DNA of 64,000 nt from Jeotgalibacillus malaysiensis (GTDB lineage Bacteria; Bacillota; Bacilli; Bacillales; Jeotgalibacillaceae): the NCBI GenBank assembly GCA_000818095.1, contig CP009416.1:631501-695500 (forward strand), given 5' to 3'. The position numbers and the translations under genes are program-made. Positions 27,147-35,244 of the stretch are shown here, one piece after another; within the stretch, counting starts at the first letter, position 1, and each line of letters opens with the position of its first letter. The notes beneath the pieces are model-generated. The model had not been told where the DNA came from. It did no database searches and was given only the letters and a program-made list of their open reading frames with translations.

Positions 27147-27169
27147 AAATAGATGAGGGGGAAACATAA

Positions 27170-28627
27170 ATGGTTACATTTCTCGTCGCAATTGCCATCT
27201 TAATTGTTGGGTATTTTACGTACGGAAAGTTTGTAGAAAAAGTATTCGGGGTGAAAGAAGAACGGATGACACCAGCTTATGCAAATGCTGATGGTGTGGA
27301 TTACGTGCCAATGGATACAAAAAGAAATTCAATGATTCAATTACTGAATATTGCAGGCGTTGGTCCAATCTTTGGTCCGATCATGGGGGCGCTTTACGGA
27401 CCTGTTGCATTCCTGTGGATTGTCTTCGGCTGTATCTTTGCAGGAGCGGTTCATGATTATTTAACAGGTATGATCTCAATCAGAAACAGAGGGGCTCACT
27501 TACCTGAACTCGCAGGAAAGTTCCTTGGAAAAGCTTTCAGACACGTCGTGAATGCATTTTCAATTCTATTACTTGTACTTGTCGGGACAGTATTCGTTAC
27601 AGCGCCGGCAGCATTGATTGCAGATATTTCACCTGCATGGATTACAATGGGTGCGATTATCGTCTGTATTTTCCTTTACTATATTGTTGCAACACTGCTT
27701 CCGGTTGATAAAATCATCGGACGCCTATATCCGATCTTTGGAGCGCTGCTGTTAATCAGTGCAATTGGAATTGGCGGCGCGCTTGTTGTGCAGGGGCATC
27801 CAATCCCTGAGATGACATTTGAGAATATGCATCCTGCAGGACTTGCTGTATTCCCACTGTTATTCTTAACAATTTCATGTGGTGCACTGTCAGGCTTCCA
27901 TGCTACACAATCACCAATCATTTCAAGAACAACACAAAAAGAAGGCCAGGGAAGAAAAATCTTCTACGGCATGATGATTTTAGAGGGTATTATCGCAATG
28001 ATCTGGGCAGCTGCCGGAATGGCATTATTCAACGGCGCTGACCTGAATGAAATTCTTGCTGCAGGAGGTCCGGCAGCAGTTGTAAGAGAAGTGTCTATTA
28101 CAACGCTTGGCGCAATCGGAGGTACATTAGCAATTATTGGAGTGATTGTCCTTCCGATCACTTCAGGAGATACTGCTTTCAGAAGTGCGCGTATGATTAT
28201 TGCCGATTATATTAAAGTGGGTCAAAAGAAAATGTCTAGTCGTCTATGGATTGCAGTACCACTGTTTGTGATCTCAATCGTACTGACACAGGTTGATTTC
28301 AATCTGCTGTGGAGATATTTCTCCTGGGCCAACCAGTCAACCGCAATGATTGCCTTATGGGTTGGTGCAATGTATCTGGCGCTTCAGCGTAAAAACTTCT
28401 GGATTGCAGCAATACCGGCAGCATTTATCACAATGGCAACGTTCACTTATATTTTGAACGCGGAAATCGGCTTCCGTCTGCCGATCGAATGGGCATATGC
28501 AGGCGCTGCACTCATTACAGCAGCATCTATCGCAGCCTTCTTCTATACAGTCAGAGCCCGTCTTGCTGCAAGTGATTCAGGCCTCCGTCCAATTGTTGTA
28601 GACGAAGACCTTGAGCAGTCAGCGTAA
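27170..28627 (+). CDS. cstA: CstA/BtsT-family carbon-starvation transporter
   Basis: 485-residue polytopic membrane protein of the short Gram-positive CstA kind (E. coli CstA is about 700). Conserved blocks include LNIAGVGPIFGPIMGALYGP, GAVHDYLTG and SGFHATQSPI. Family members import pyruvate (BtsT) and perhaps peptides. Adjacent LytST parallels E. coli BtsSR-BtsT, supporting pyruvate as substrate. GAGGGGG before the ATG. Confidence 0.88.
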   Translation: MVTFLVAIAILIVGYFTYGKFVEKVFGVKEERMTPAYANADGVDYVPMDTKRNSMIQLLNIAGVGPIFGPIMGALYGPVAFLWIVFGCIFAGAVHDYLTGMISIRNRGAHLPELAGKFLGKAFRHVVNAFSILLLVLVGTVFVTAPAALIADISPAWITMGAIIVCIFLYYIVATLLPVDKIIGRLYPIFGALLLISAIGIGGALVVQGHPIPEMTFENMHPAGLAVFPLLFLTISCGALSGFHATQSPIISRTTQKEGQGRKIFYGMMILEGIIAMIWAAAGMALFNGADLNEILAAGGPAAVVREVSITTLGAIGGTLAIIGVIVLPITSGDTAFRSARMIIADYIKVGQKKMSSRLWIAVPLFVISIVLTQVDFNLLWRYFSWANQSTAMIALWVGAMYLALQRKNFWIAAIPAAFITMATFTYILNAEIGFRLPIEWAYAGAALITAASIAAFFYTVRARLAASDSGLRPIVVDEDLEQSA

Positions 28628-28681
28628 CAGGGAACAACTTTATTAGAATGATTGATTATAGTCCATCATTGTAATTGCACA

Positions 28682-28812
28682 CCTGATGATTGGAGCGTAA
28701 GGGGGAACTCCTGCGGGAAAACGATCGTGAAAGACCCCGGAAGGCAGTGGTTTTTTGCCTGGCCTGAGCGTTCGTCCGCGGAAAGCGTTCCCCTGAAGTG
28801 GAAATCATCAGG
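28682..28812. repeat. dispersed imperfect palindrome, copy F
   Basis: Inverted ends CCTGATGATT / AATCATCAGG. Interior GGGGGAACTCCTGCGGGA, GAAAGACCCCGGAAGGCAG, GTCCGCGGAAAGCGTTCCCC. Nearly the same sequence as copy G near 34.7 kb. Confidence 0.82.
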
Positions 28813-28834
28813 CAAAGTATAATCAATAGTGAAG

Positions 28835-28868
28835 AAAACCTTCTTTTATCAATAAGAAGGTTTTTTTC
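28835..28868 (+). terminator. intrinsic terminator downstream of cstA
   Basis: AAAACCTTCTT pairs with AAGAAGGTTTT, followed by T-run. Separated from the cstA stop by repeat copy F. Confidence 0.75.
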
Positions 28869-28974
28869 TGTTCATAATAGGAAATAACAGCTATATAAGT
28901 GCCTATTATTTATTGTTTTAGTTCAGAAGATTCTATATATTTAAAAGAAGCAATGAAAGCGGAAGGAGAATCCA

Positions 28975-29529
28975 ATGTCTCTAGCTGAATGGATATTTAT
29001 CATAATCAGTATCGCATGGGTTGGGGAATTCATATTCTTCCGCAATCGTGGCACCGGGGAAGGCGACCCGCTTGAGCAGAAGTCCTTTTACTACATTCTA
29101 CTGAGTCTCCTTGGCATGATCGGACTTGCGCTGATTCTCCAGGAACTGAGAGGATCCGGGGCAGAAACATTCGTAACCTGGACAGGGCTGATTCTATTTG
29201 CTGCAGGCGTTGGCCTCAGGTACTGGGGCATTCTTCATCTGAAGGCTCAGTTTACACGTCATGTGACGGTGAGGGAAGGTGACCAGATCGTCAGTACAGG
29301 TCCTTACAGTAAACTGCGACATCCGCTTTATACCGGTCTTTTTTTTATTGGGACAGGCATGACACTATTTTTTGCAAGCATTATCGCAACACTTGCAGGA
29401 GCAGTTCTTCTGACGGTAACGCTGTTAATCCGGATCCGTTATGAAGAGAAACTGCTGATTTCAAAGTTCGGACCGGAATATGAAGAATGGATGAAGCACA
29501 GATTCAGGCTGATTCCGTTTATATACTGA
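28975..29529 (+). CDS. isoprenylcysteine carboxyl methyltransferase (ICMT)-like membrane protein
   Basis: 184 residues, four to five transmembrane helices. The C-terminal methyltransferase signature GPYSKLRHPLYTG (about 108-120) and RIRYEEKLL...GPEYEEWM are present. This family methylates various acceptors and recurs beside carotenoid genes. Being 18 bases upstream of the desaturase gene suggests a role in a methylated or otherwise tailored carotenoid; inference only. Confidence 0.78.
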   Translation: MSLAEWIFIIISIAWVGEFIFFRNRGTGEGDPLEQKSFYYILLSLLGMIGLALILQELRGSGAETFVTWTGLILFAAGVGLRYWGILHLKAQFTRHVTVREGDQIVSTGPYSKLRHPLYTGLFFIGTGMTLFFASIIATLAGAVLLTVTLLIRIRYEEKLLISKFGPEYEEWMKHRFRLIPFIY

Positions 29530-29547
29530 TAAAAAGGGAGTGGAAGT

Positions 29548-31047
29548 ATGAAGAAAAAAGCAATCGTAGTTGGCGCAGGTCTTGCCGGTATGTCAGCGGC
29601 AATCCGCCTGGCAGGAGACGGATATGATGTAAAGATCCTTGAGAAAAACAGTAATGTAGGGGGAAAGCTGAACAAAAGAGAAGGAAAAGGTTTCAGCTTT
29701 GATACAGGTCCATCAATCCTGACAATGCCGTGGGTGCTTGAACAGCTGTTCTCAAGTGTTCACAGAAGAGTAGAGGATTACATAACAATTGAAAGAGTCG
29801 AACCGCAATGGCGCACGTTCTTTGAAGATGGAACGAAGATCGACGTCACAAGCGACCTGCCGGACATGCTTGAGCAGATGAAAAAAGTATCCGGTGACAC
29901 ATCCGCTAAGCTGACAGAGCTGATTCATTACGCTGAAAATATGTATGAGCTTTGCATGAAGAGCTTCTATAAGTACAGCCTTGCTGACCTGAAGGACCTG
30001 AAGCAGCATCACACGTTAAAAGAATTGATGGCAATGGACCCTTTAAGCACAGTGGCTGATGGTACAAATAAGCGACTGAATAACAAGTATCTTGAACAGA
30101 TGTTCAACTTCTTCGTTATGTATGTGGGATCAAATCCTTATCAGGCACCAGCTATCCTAAATCAGCTGATTTATGTGCAGCTCGGGCTTGGCATTCATTA
30201 TGTAAAAGGCGGCATGTATAATATCGCTGAAGGAATGAAGAAGCTGTTAAACGAACTGCGCGTAGATATTCATCTGAACACGCCTGTTGATCATCTTGTG
30301 ATTGAAGGGAAAGAAGTAAAAGGAATCCGTACTGTAGATGGTACGCTGCACGAAGCGGATATTGTCGTATCCAACCTTGAAGCGATCCCTGCCTACCGCA
30401 ACCTTGTACCGCATAAGGAAGGTAAGAAGGAAGCGAAGAAGCTGAACAAAAAGTTTGTTCCAAGTGTATCAGGACTTGTTCTGCTGCTTGGGGTAGACCG
30501 TGAGTTTACAGACCTGAAGCATCATAACTTCTTCTTCTCAGAAAACCCTGAGAAAGAATTCCATGATATTTTTGAAAAGGGCATTCCTTCAGATGATCCA
30601 ACTGTCTATATCGGGATCTCAGCACGCTCTGATGAGACGCAGGCGCCAAAGGGTAAAGACAATCTATTCGTCCTGACACACGTTCCACCTTTAAAAGAGG
30701 GAGATCAGGGTAAGTATGACTGGTCGGAATACCGTGAGCTTGTCCTTGATAAGCTTGAGAGAAACGGTATGAAGGGGCTGAGGGATTCAATTGAATTTGA
30801 ATACCGCTTCACACCTGAAGATCTTGAAGAGCTATACGGACCAAACGGCGGTTCAATCTACGGTGTTGCTTCAGATAAGAAGAAGAACGGCGGCTTTAAG
30901 ATTCCGGCTAAAAGTGAGCTTTATGACAACCTTTACTTTGTCGGCGGCTCCACTCACCCGGGCGGCGGCGTTCCGATGGTCACACTATCAGGTCAGCTGA
31001 CGGCAGATCTAATCAAAGAACATGAGACGCAAAAGCAGCCTTCATAA
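29548..31047 (+). CDS. carotenoid (phytoene/diapophytoene) desaturase or oxidase family protein
   Basis: 499-residue CrtI/CrtN/CrtP-family FAD enzyme. N-terminal dinucleotide motif GAGLAGMSAAIRLA (8-21), FDTGPSILTMP, and C-terminal GGSTHPGGGVPMV. No squalene/diapophytoene synthase (crtM) or second desaturase is present here, so it is either an isolated late-step enzyme (CrtP/CrtNb-like) or part of a split pathway. Desaturase and oxidase paralogues cannot be separated by eye. Confidence 0.82.
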   Translation: MKKKAIVVGAGLAGMSAAIRLAGDGYDVKILEKNSNVGGKLNKREGKGFSFDTGPSILTMPWVLEQLFSSVHRRVEDYITIERVEPQWRTFFEDGTKIDVTSDLPDMLEQMKKVSGDTSAKLTELIHYAENMYELCMKSFYKYSLADLKDLKQHHTLKELMAMDPLSTVADGTNKRLNNKYLEQMFNFFVMYVGSNPYQAPAILNQLIYVQLGLGIHYVKGGMYNIAEGMKKLLNELRVDIHLNTPVDHLVIEGKEVKGIRTVDGTLHEADIVVSNLEAIPAYRNLVPHKEGKKEAKKLNKKFVPSVSGLVLLLGVDREFTDLKHHNFFFSENPEKEFHDIFEKGIPSDDPTVYIGISARSDETQAPKGKDNLFVLTHVPPLKEGDQGKYDWSEYRELVLDKLERNGMKGLRDSIEFEYRFTPEDLEELYGPNGGSIYGVASDKKKNGGFKIPAKSELYDNLYFVGGSTHPGGGVPMVTLSGQLTADLIKEHETQKQPS

Positions 31048-31062
31048 AAGTATTTAATGTTA

Positions 31063-31107
31063 AAACTGCCTGTTGTATCAGTGAAAACTGATATGCAGGC
31101 AGTTTTT
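31063..31107 (+). terminator. intrinsic terminator after the carotenoid gene
   Basis: AAACTGCCTG / CAGGCAGTTT outer stem with an inner ATCAGT / ACTGAT extension, then T7. Confidence 0.85.
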
Positions 31108-31256
31108 TTACGTTAAAAAATTAGTATTGTATTTGCACAGCTGCTACAATCACCAGCCAGCTTAAATACAGCTACCTTAAAAAATTTCAAAAGGAAACAG
31201 GATTTTCCATGCGGCTGGAGAATATAAGTGGAAAAGGACTTAGGGGATGATCCTGT

Positions 31257-31736
31257 ATGAAATTAAAAAAATCTGCAAAAATCGGCCTGACCGTTATTTC
31301 CCTTACAACCGCAGCCATTATAGCAGTGAATATGTTCGCTTCCATTCCTGAATATAATGCTGACAGTGCTTCAGATTATTTAAAAAAAGAACTGGCTTAT
31401 GTGAGCAATCAGGGAGCAGTAACTGATTCATTTAAAGTCTACGGTGGCAACGAAGAAGCGCTTTATATCTGGTACGCTTTTGAAGAGTTTCTGCCTGAAA
31501 AAAACGAAACGGGCTCAGGTGCATCGCTTGCAGTGAAGCTACTGATGGAAGATGGAAGAGTCACTGGTCATGAAGTGCCTGAGGAAGGGGAGCTGTATGA
31601 AGACAGTATGAAAGAGTTATTTCCGTGGCATGTCAGGTGGCGTATGCCGGATGGTGAAGTTCCATTATCATTAGAAAAAGAAATTGATATCAAGCAGGCG
31701 CGGCTGATTGCAGCGCTTGAAGAGCAGGAGGAGTAA
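31257..31736 (+). CDS. membrane-anchored or secreted protein of unknown function
   Basis: 159 residues. Short basic N-terminus and one hydrophobic helix (about 10-28), then an acidic extracellular domain with LYIWYAFEEFLP and PWHVRWRMPDG as notable segments. Family not recognised. Start behind a weak GGGGATGATCC site. Flanked by terminators on both sides, so monocistronic. Confidence 0.65.
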   Translation: MKLKKSAKIGLTVISLTTAAIIAVNMFASIPEYNADSASDYLKKELAYVSNQGAVTDSFKVYGGNEEALYIWYAFEEFLPEKNETGSGASLAVKLLMEDGRVTGHEVPEEGELYEDSMKELFPWHVRWRMPDGEVPLSLEKEIDIKQARLIAALEEQEE

Positions 31737-31740
31737 CGAA

Positions 31741-31776
31741 AAAAACTGCCGGAGACATTTTCTCCGGCAGTTTTAA
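31741..31776. terminator. bidirectional intrinsic terminator
   Basis: AAAACTGCCGGAGA / TCTCCGGCAGTTTT, perfect. Serves this gene and the convergent BCCT gene. Confidence 0.88.
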
Positions 31777-31779
31777 TAT

Positions 31780-33345
31780 TTATTTCTGCTCGCGTGCCTT
31801 TCTTTCAGCTTTTAACTGCTTGGCAGTCTTCAACTTGGGACGCGGAAATTCTTTTCGCAGCAGATTGAATAGGGTGAAGATCATAAAGATTAATATAATC
31901 GTAAATGGCAGGGCCGACACGAGCGAAGCGGTCTGGAGACCTTCAAGTCCGCTGGCCACAAGCAGTACAGCTGCAATAGAACCAAGCAGCACACCCCAGA
32001 TAATACGTACAACCAGAGGAGGATTAAGTCCGCCGCTTGTTGTCATACTGCTGATGATGTATGTCGCTGAATCGGCTGACGTAATCAGGAAAGTCAGGAT
32101 CAGCAGAATCGATAAGACAGATAAAACTGTTGATAACGGTAATTGATCAAACGTTGAGAACAATGCGCTTGTAATATCATTATTAACAGCTTCAGCAATC
32201 GAAGTGCCCTGGAATAGATCAAGATGCAAGGCAGTACCGCCGAATACAGCAATCCATAAAATTGCAATCGCCGGAGGAACAATCAGAACGCCGACAACGA
32301 ATTCGCGGATCGTACGTCCTCTTGATACACGTGCAATAAATGCACCGACAAACGGTGACCATGCAATCGCCCATGCCCAGTAGAAGATTGTCCAGTCACG
32401 AACCCATGTGCCCTCTACATAAGGCTGCAGACGCAGGCTGTATCGGACGAAGTTTGTAATATAATCGCCCAGACCAAGTACAAATGTTTCAAGAATAAAG
32501 ACGGTTGGTCCGACAAAGAATACAAATATCATTAATAATAGCGCAGCACCAAGATTAATATTACTCAGCCACTTAATTCCCTTATCAATACCAGTTGTTG
32601 TTGATAACAGGAATAACGCCGTTAAAACAAGTGTAATCATGACCTGAACAAAAGCGTTATTAGGAATATCAAGTACGCTGTTCAGACCCCCATTAATCTG
32701 CAGGATTCCCAGACCTAAAGAAGTTGCAACCCCCATCACCGTTGCAATGACTGCAAGGATATCAATTGTCTGGCTAAGCGGCTGCTTCATTCTACCTTCC
32801 TTGATCATCGGGGAAAGACTCGTTGAAATTAAACCATTCGTTTTTCTGCGGAACTGAAAATACGCAATAATCAGACCAACAATAGCGAAAGTAGCCCACT
32901 GACTGACGCCCCAGTGGAAAAATGAGTATGCCATTGAGAGTCTTGCACCCTCTTCAGTTAATGGCTCAACGCCAGCTTCTGGTGAGGTATAAAAGTGACT
33001 CATTGGCTCTGCGATTCCCCAGAATACAAGACTTACACCAAATCCTGCTGAGAATAACATCCCGATCCAGGTGAAAACCGGATAATCCGGGCGTTCGTCA
33101 TCCCCACCAAGTCTGACACGTCCATACCTGCTTAAAGCAATAAAAATAAGAAAAATTACAAAGAAGAACACAGCTAATAAATATAGCCACCCAAACGATT
33201 GGGTTGTGAATCCGAACGCAGCATTCGCACCCGTTGCAAACTGGTTAGGTAAGAATGCTCCAATCAGCACAAGTGTAGCAATGATTGCAGCGGATATGTA
33301 AAATACCCTTCCAAGCGGCTTTTTCTCTTGTTTCTCTTTTTTCAT
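31780..33345 (-). CDS. BCCT-family betaine/choline/carnitine transporter
   Basis: 521 residues, 12 transmembrane segments. The family's Trp-rich block WTIFYWAWAIAWSPFVGAF and the early FSAGFGVSLVFWGIAEP are intact. Sodium-coupled uptake of glycine betaine or related osmolytes (OpuD type) is the likely job, consistent with osmoadaptation. The C-terminal tail is short and basic. AAAGGAG before the ATG. Confidence 0.92.
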   Translation of the reverse strand: MKKEKQEKKPLGRVFYISAAIIATLVLIGAFLPNQFATGANAAFGFTTQSFGWLYLLAVFFFVIFLIFIALSRYGRVRLGGDDERPDYPVFTWIGMLFSAGFGVSLVFWGIAEPMSHFYTSPEAGVEPLTEEGARLSMAYSFFHWGVSQWATFAIVGLIIAYFQFRRKTNGLISTSLSPMIKEGRMKQPLSQTIDILAVIATVMGVATSLGLGILQINGGLNSVLDIPNNAFVQVMITLVLTALFLLSTTTGIDKGIKWLSNINLGAALLLMIFVFFVGPTVFILETFVLGLGDYITNFVRYSLRLQPYVEGTWVRDWTIFYWAWAIAWSPFVGAFIARVSRGRTIREFVVGVLIVPPAIAILWIAVFGGTALHLDLFQGTSIAEAVNNDITSALFSTFDQLPLSTVLSVLSILLILTFLITSADSATYIISSMTTSGGLNPPLVVRIIWGVLLGSIAAVLLVASGLEGLQTASLVSALPFTIILIFMIFTLFNLLRKEFPRPKLKTAKQLKAERKAREQK

Positions 33346-33495
33346 GTTGTCTCCTTTCCGATGTCCTGGTTATTTTGATCCACCTTAGTGCTTAATTCCC
33401 TATATGTAAAATGACTAAACAGCTTATTGAAAAGTTTAAAATGGTGAAAAACAGTAAAAAGTAACTGTACAACATTATCGAGGCAGGTGCGGGAA

Positions 33496-34104
33496 ATGAC
33501 AGTTCCATTTTTTAAGCAGTTCAGCCACCCAGAGGGCAAAGCAGGAAAAGTGGCTGGTTTCATCATGTCAAAAGAAAACCGAAAACTCAACCGTTGGGCG
33601 TCAGGATGTCTGGACCTGCATCCCGGTGAACATGTACTAGAAATCGGATTTGGTCCTGGCGTATGCCTGGAAAACCTGTTGAAAAAAGGAGTCACAGTAG
33701 ATGGGCTCGATGCCTCAGCAGCAATGGCTCAGCTCGCTGAAAAAAGGCTCAGAAAACAGCTTGAAAGTGGAAAAGTAAGAATCATGCAGGGGAAAGCAGA
33801 ACATATCAATCTGCCTGAAAAATATTATGATAAAATTCTTTCAGTCAATAACTTTACAATCTGGGAAGACCCGGACCGCGCACTGGAAAAATTATATTCA
33901 TCTTTAAAAGAAGATGGCCGGATCGTTATCACAATGCAGCCAAGAGAAGAAACTGCAAGTCCAAACCTGACCAGAATGATGGGAAATGATATGTACCACC
34001 GCCTGGAGAATGCAGGGTTTGAGCATGTAACGCTTACCTACAGAAACTTCTGGCCGGAAATGGCCGTCACTGCTGTCGGGTTTAAGAAGAAGAGACAGAG
34101 CTGA
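33496..34104 (+). CDS. class I SAM-dependent methyltransferase
   Basis: 202 residues. Motif I VLEIGFGPGVCLE (about 48-60), acidic GLDAS (motif II) and motif III-like DGRIVITMQP. Substrate not readable; resembles UbiE/phospholipid methyltransferase types. ATG at 33496 fits the ribosome site AGGCAGGTG; an in-frame GTG at 33487 overlaps it. Its last 23 bases overlap the convergent kinase-like gene. Confidence 0.78.
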   Translation: MTVPFFKQFSHPEGKAGKVAGFIMSKENRKLNRWASGCLDLHPGEHVLEIGFGPGVCLENLLKKGVTVDGLDASAAMAQLAEKRLRKQLESGKVRIMQGKAEHINLPEKYYDKILSVNNFTIWEDPDRALEKLYSSLKEDGRIVITMQPREETASPNLTRMMGNDMYHRLENAGFEHVTLTYRNFWPEMAVTAVGFKKKRQS

Positions 34105-34591
34105 GCCACTTTGCTGTTTTAGAAGGGGATTTTAAGATAATCACATTTTCTATATTTGACTGGCGCAGCTTCTCAAGTATCTCAGGGGCATGACGGTCGT
34201 TGTAAAAGTAAATCCACTTTAAAAAATCAATATCAATCTTTTCCTCGCAGCCTTCCGTCATATCCGGACGGCTTTTTCCATGATACATAAACCTCCTCTT
34301 CACAGCGCGACGCAGACAGGTCCACCTTGGATAATGAAGAAAGATGACCGTATCACACTGCTGCAGCCTGCTATCCATCGTACTGCGGAAATTACCATCT
34401 ATAATCCACTCGTCCTCTGCCATGAGCTCTTCCACTTCTGAACGAAACATCTCTTGATCAGAAGGCGTCCAGCCCGGCTTCCAGAAGATTGTATCAAGAT
34501 GGTAGACAGGGATAGAAAGCTTCTTACCCAACTGCTTGGCAAGCGTAGACTTCCCTGCACCGCCAGAACCGATTAATAGAATTTTTTTCAT
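34082..34591 (-). CDS. P-loop kinase-like protein (FlaR/topology-modulation type)
   Basis: 169 residues. Walker A GSGGAGKST (8-16), then VYHLDTIFWKPGW and WIIDGNFRSTM as in adenylate-kinase-related 'DNA topology modulation' proteins. Probably phosphorylates a small metabolite; not established. GGGAGG ribosome site. Convergent overlap of 23 bases with the methyltransferase gene. Confidence 0.75.
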   Translation of the reverse strand: MKKILLIGSGGAGKSTLAKQLGKKLSIPVYHLDTIFWKPGWTPSDQEMFRSEVEELMAEDEWIIDGNFRSTMDSRLQQCDTVIFLHYPRWTCLRRAVKRRFMYHGKSRPDMTEGCEEKIDIDFLKWIYFYNDRHAPEILEKLRQSNIENVIILKSPSKTAKWLSSVSSS

Positions 34592-34649
34592 TGTAAAACC
34601 TCCCTGTGTAAGATTTAGAATTATTGAAATCCATCAACCTATCTGCACA

Positions 34650-34787
34650 GCTGGTGATTGAAGCGCAAGGGGGCGACTCCTGCGGAAAAACGATCGTGAA
34701 AGACCCCGGAAGGCAGTGATCTTCTGCCTGAGGAGGATTGAGCGTTCGTCCGCGGAAAGTATTCCCCTGAAGCGGAAATCATCAGCC
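34650..34787. repeat. dispersed imperfect palindrome, copy G
   Basis: GGGGGCGACTCCTGCGG, GAAAGACCCCGGAAGGCAG and GTCCGCGGAAAG shared with copy F. Inverted ends GCTGGTGATT / AATCATCAGC. Confidence 0.82.
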
Positions 34788-34822
34788 AAAATGATAAAGT
34801 TAAATGAATTTTGAAAAACCGC

Positions 34823-34851
34823 TAGTCAATCATAGCGCTTTCAATTATAAT
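34823..34851 (+). promoter_or_regulatory. promoter of the 24-codon leader-type transcript
   Basis: TAGTCA (34823-34828), 17-base spacer, TATAAT (34846-34851). Confidence 0.6.
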
Positions 34852-34882
34852 GAACAAGAAGTATTTGGAAAGGGTGTGATGT

Positions 34883-34957
34883 ATGATGAGAAACCTTAAA
34901 AAGATCATTGTTTCAATTGTACACAACCCGTCTGCCCATTTAGAGGCTTCCAACTAA
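34883..34957 (+). CDS. 24-residue peptide ORF within a short promoter-terminator unit
   Basis: Begins MMRNLKKIIVSIV and ends HLEASN; basic-hydrophobic N-half. RBS GGAAAGGGTG with 6-base spacing. A sigma-A-like promoter lies 32 bases upstream and a strong terminator 30 bases downstream, so the whole transcript would be about 170 nt. Bases 34918-34930 (TGTACACAACCCG) within the ORF can pair with the terminator's 5' arm. Could be a leader peptide, a small membrane-active peptide or a small RNA with incidental coding. No family recognised. Confidence 0.5.
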   Translation: MMRNLKKIIVSIVHNPSAHLEASN

Positions 34958-34986
34958 GGAATAGGATCTTTCTGTTTAAACACCAG

Positions 34987-35030
34987 AAGTCCGCGGGTTT
35001 GTGTACACACACAAATCAGCGGACTTTTTT
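34987..35030 (+). terminator. terminator with alternative pairing to the upstream ORF
   Basis: AAGTCCGC / GCGGACTT outer stem, inner TTTGTGT / ACACAAA stem, then T6. The 5' arm CGGGTTTGTGTACA (34994-35007) is complementary, with one bulge, to 34918-34930. Confidence 0.8.
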
Positions 35031-35071
35031 ATTTAAAATGCTGTGTTAAAGACAAGTGTTGTTTCTGCACA

Positions 35072-35204
35072 GCTGTTGATTGTAGCGTAAGGGGGGCGAC
35101 TCCAGCAGGAAAAATCGGACAGGTGAGACCCCGCAGCGCGAAGCGCGAGGAGGCTCACCACAGGTCCTGCGGAAAGCGTCCCCCCTGGAGCTACAATCAA
35201 CAGC
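35072..35204. repeat. dispersed imperfect palindrome, copy H
   Basis: Ends GCTGTTGATTGTAGC / GCTACAATCAACAGC are a perfect 15-bp inverted pair. Interior GGGGGGCGACTCCAGCAGG, GTGAGACCCCGCAGCGCG, GAGGAGGCTCACC. Outer GTGTTAAAG / CTTTAACATA pair. It directly precedes the rsgA ribosome site. Confidence 0.85.
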
Positions 35205-35244
35205 CCCCTTTAACATAGCTATTTAAAAACAGGAGGAACTAACA

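Noticed and set aside
33346-33495. Extra gene between the BCCT transporter and the methyltransferase (minus-strand frame 33342-33695)
   Set aside because: Mostly antisense to the methyltransferase, with no ribosome site.
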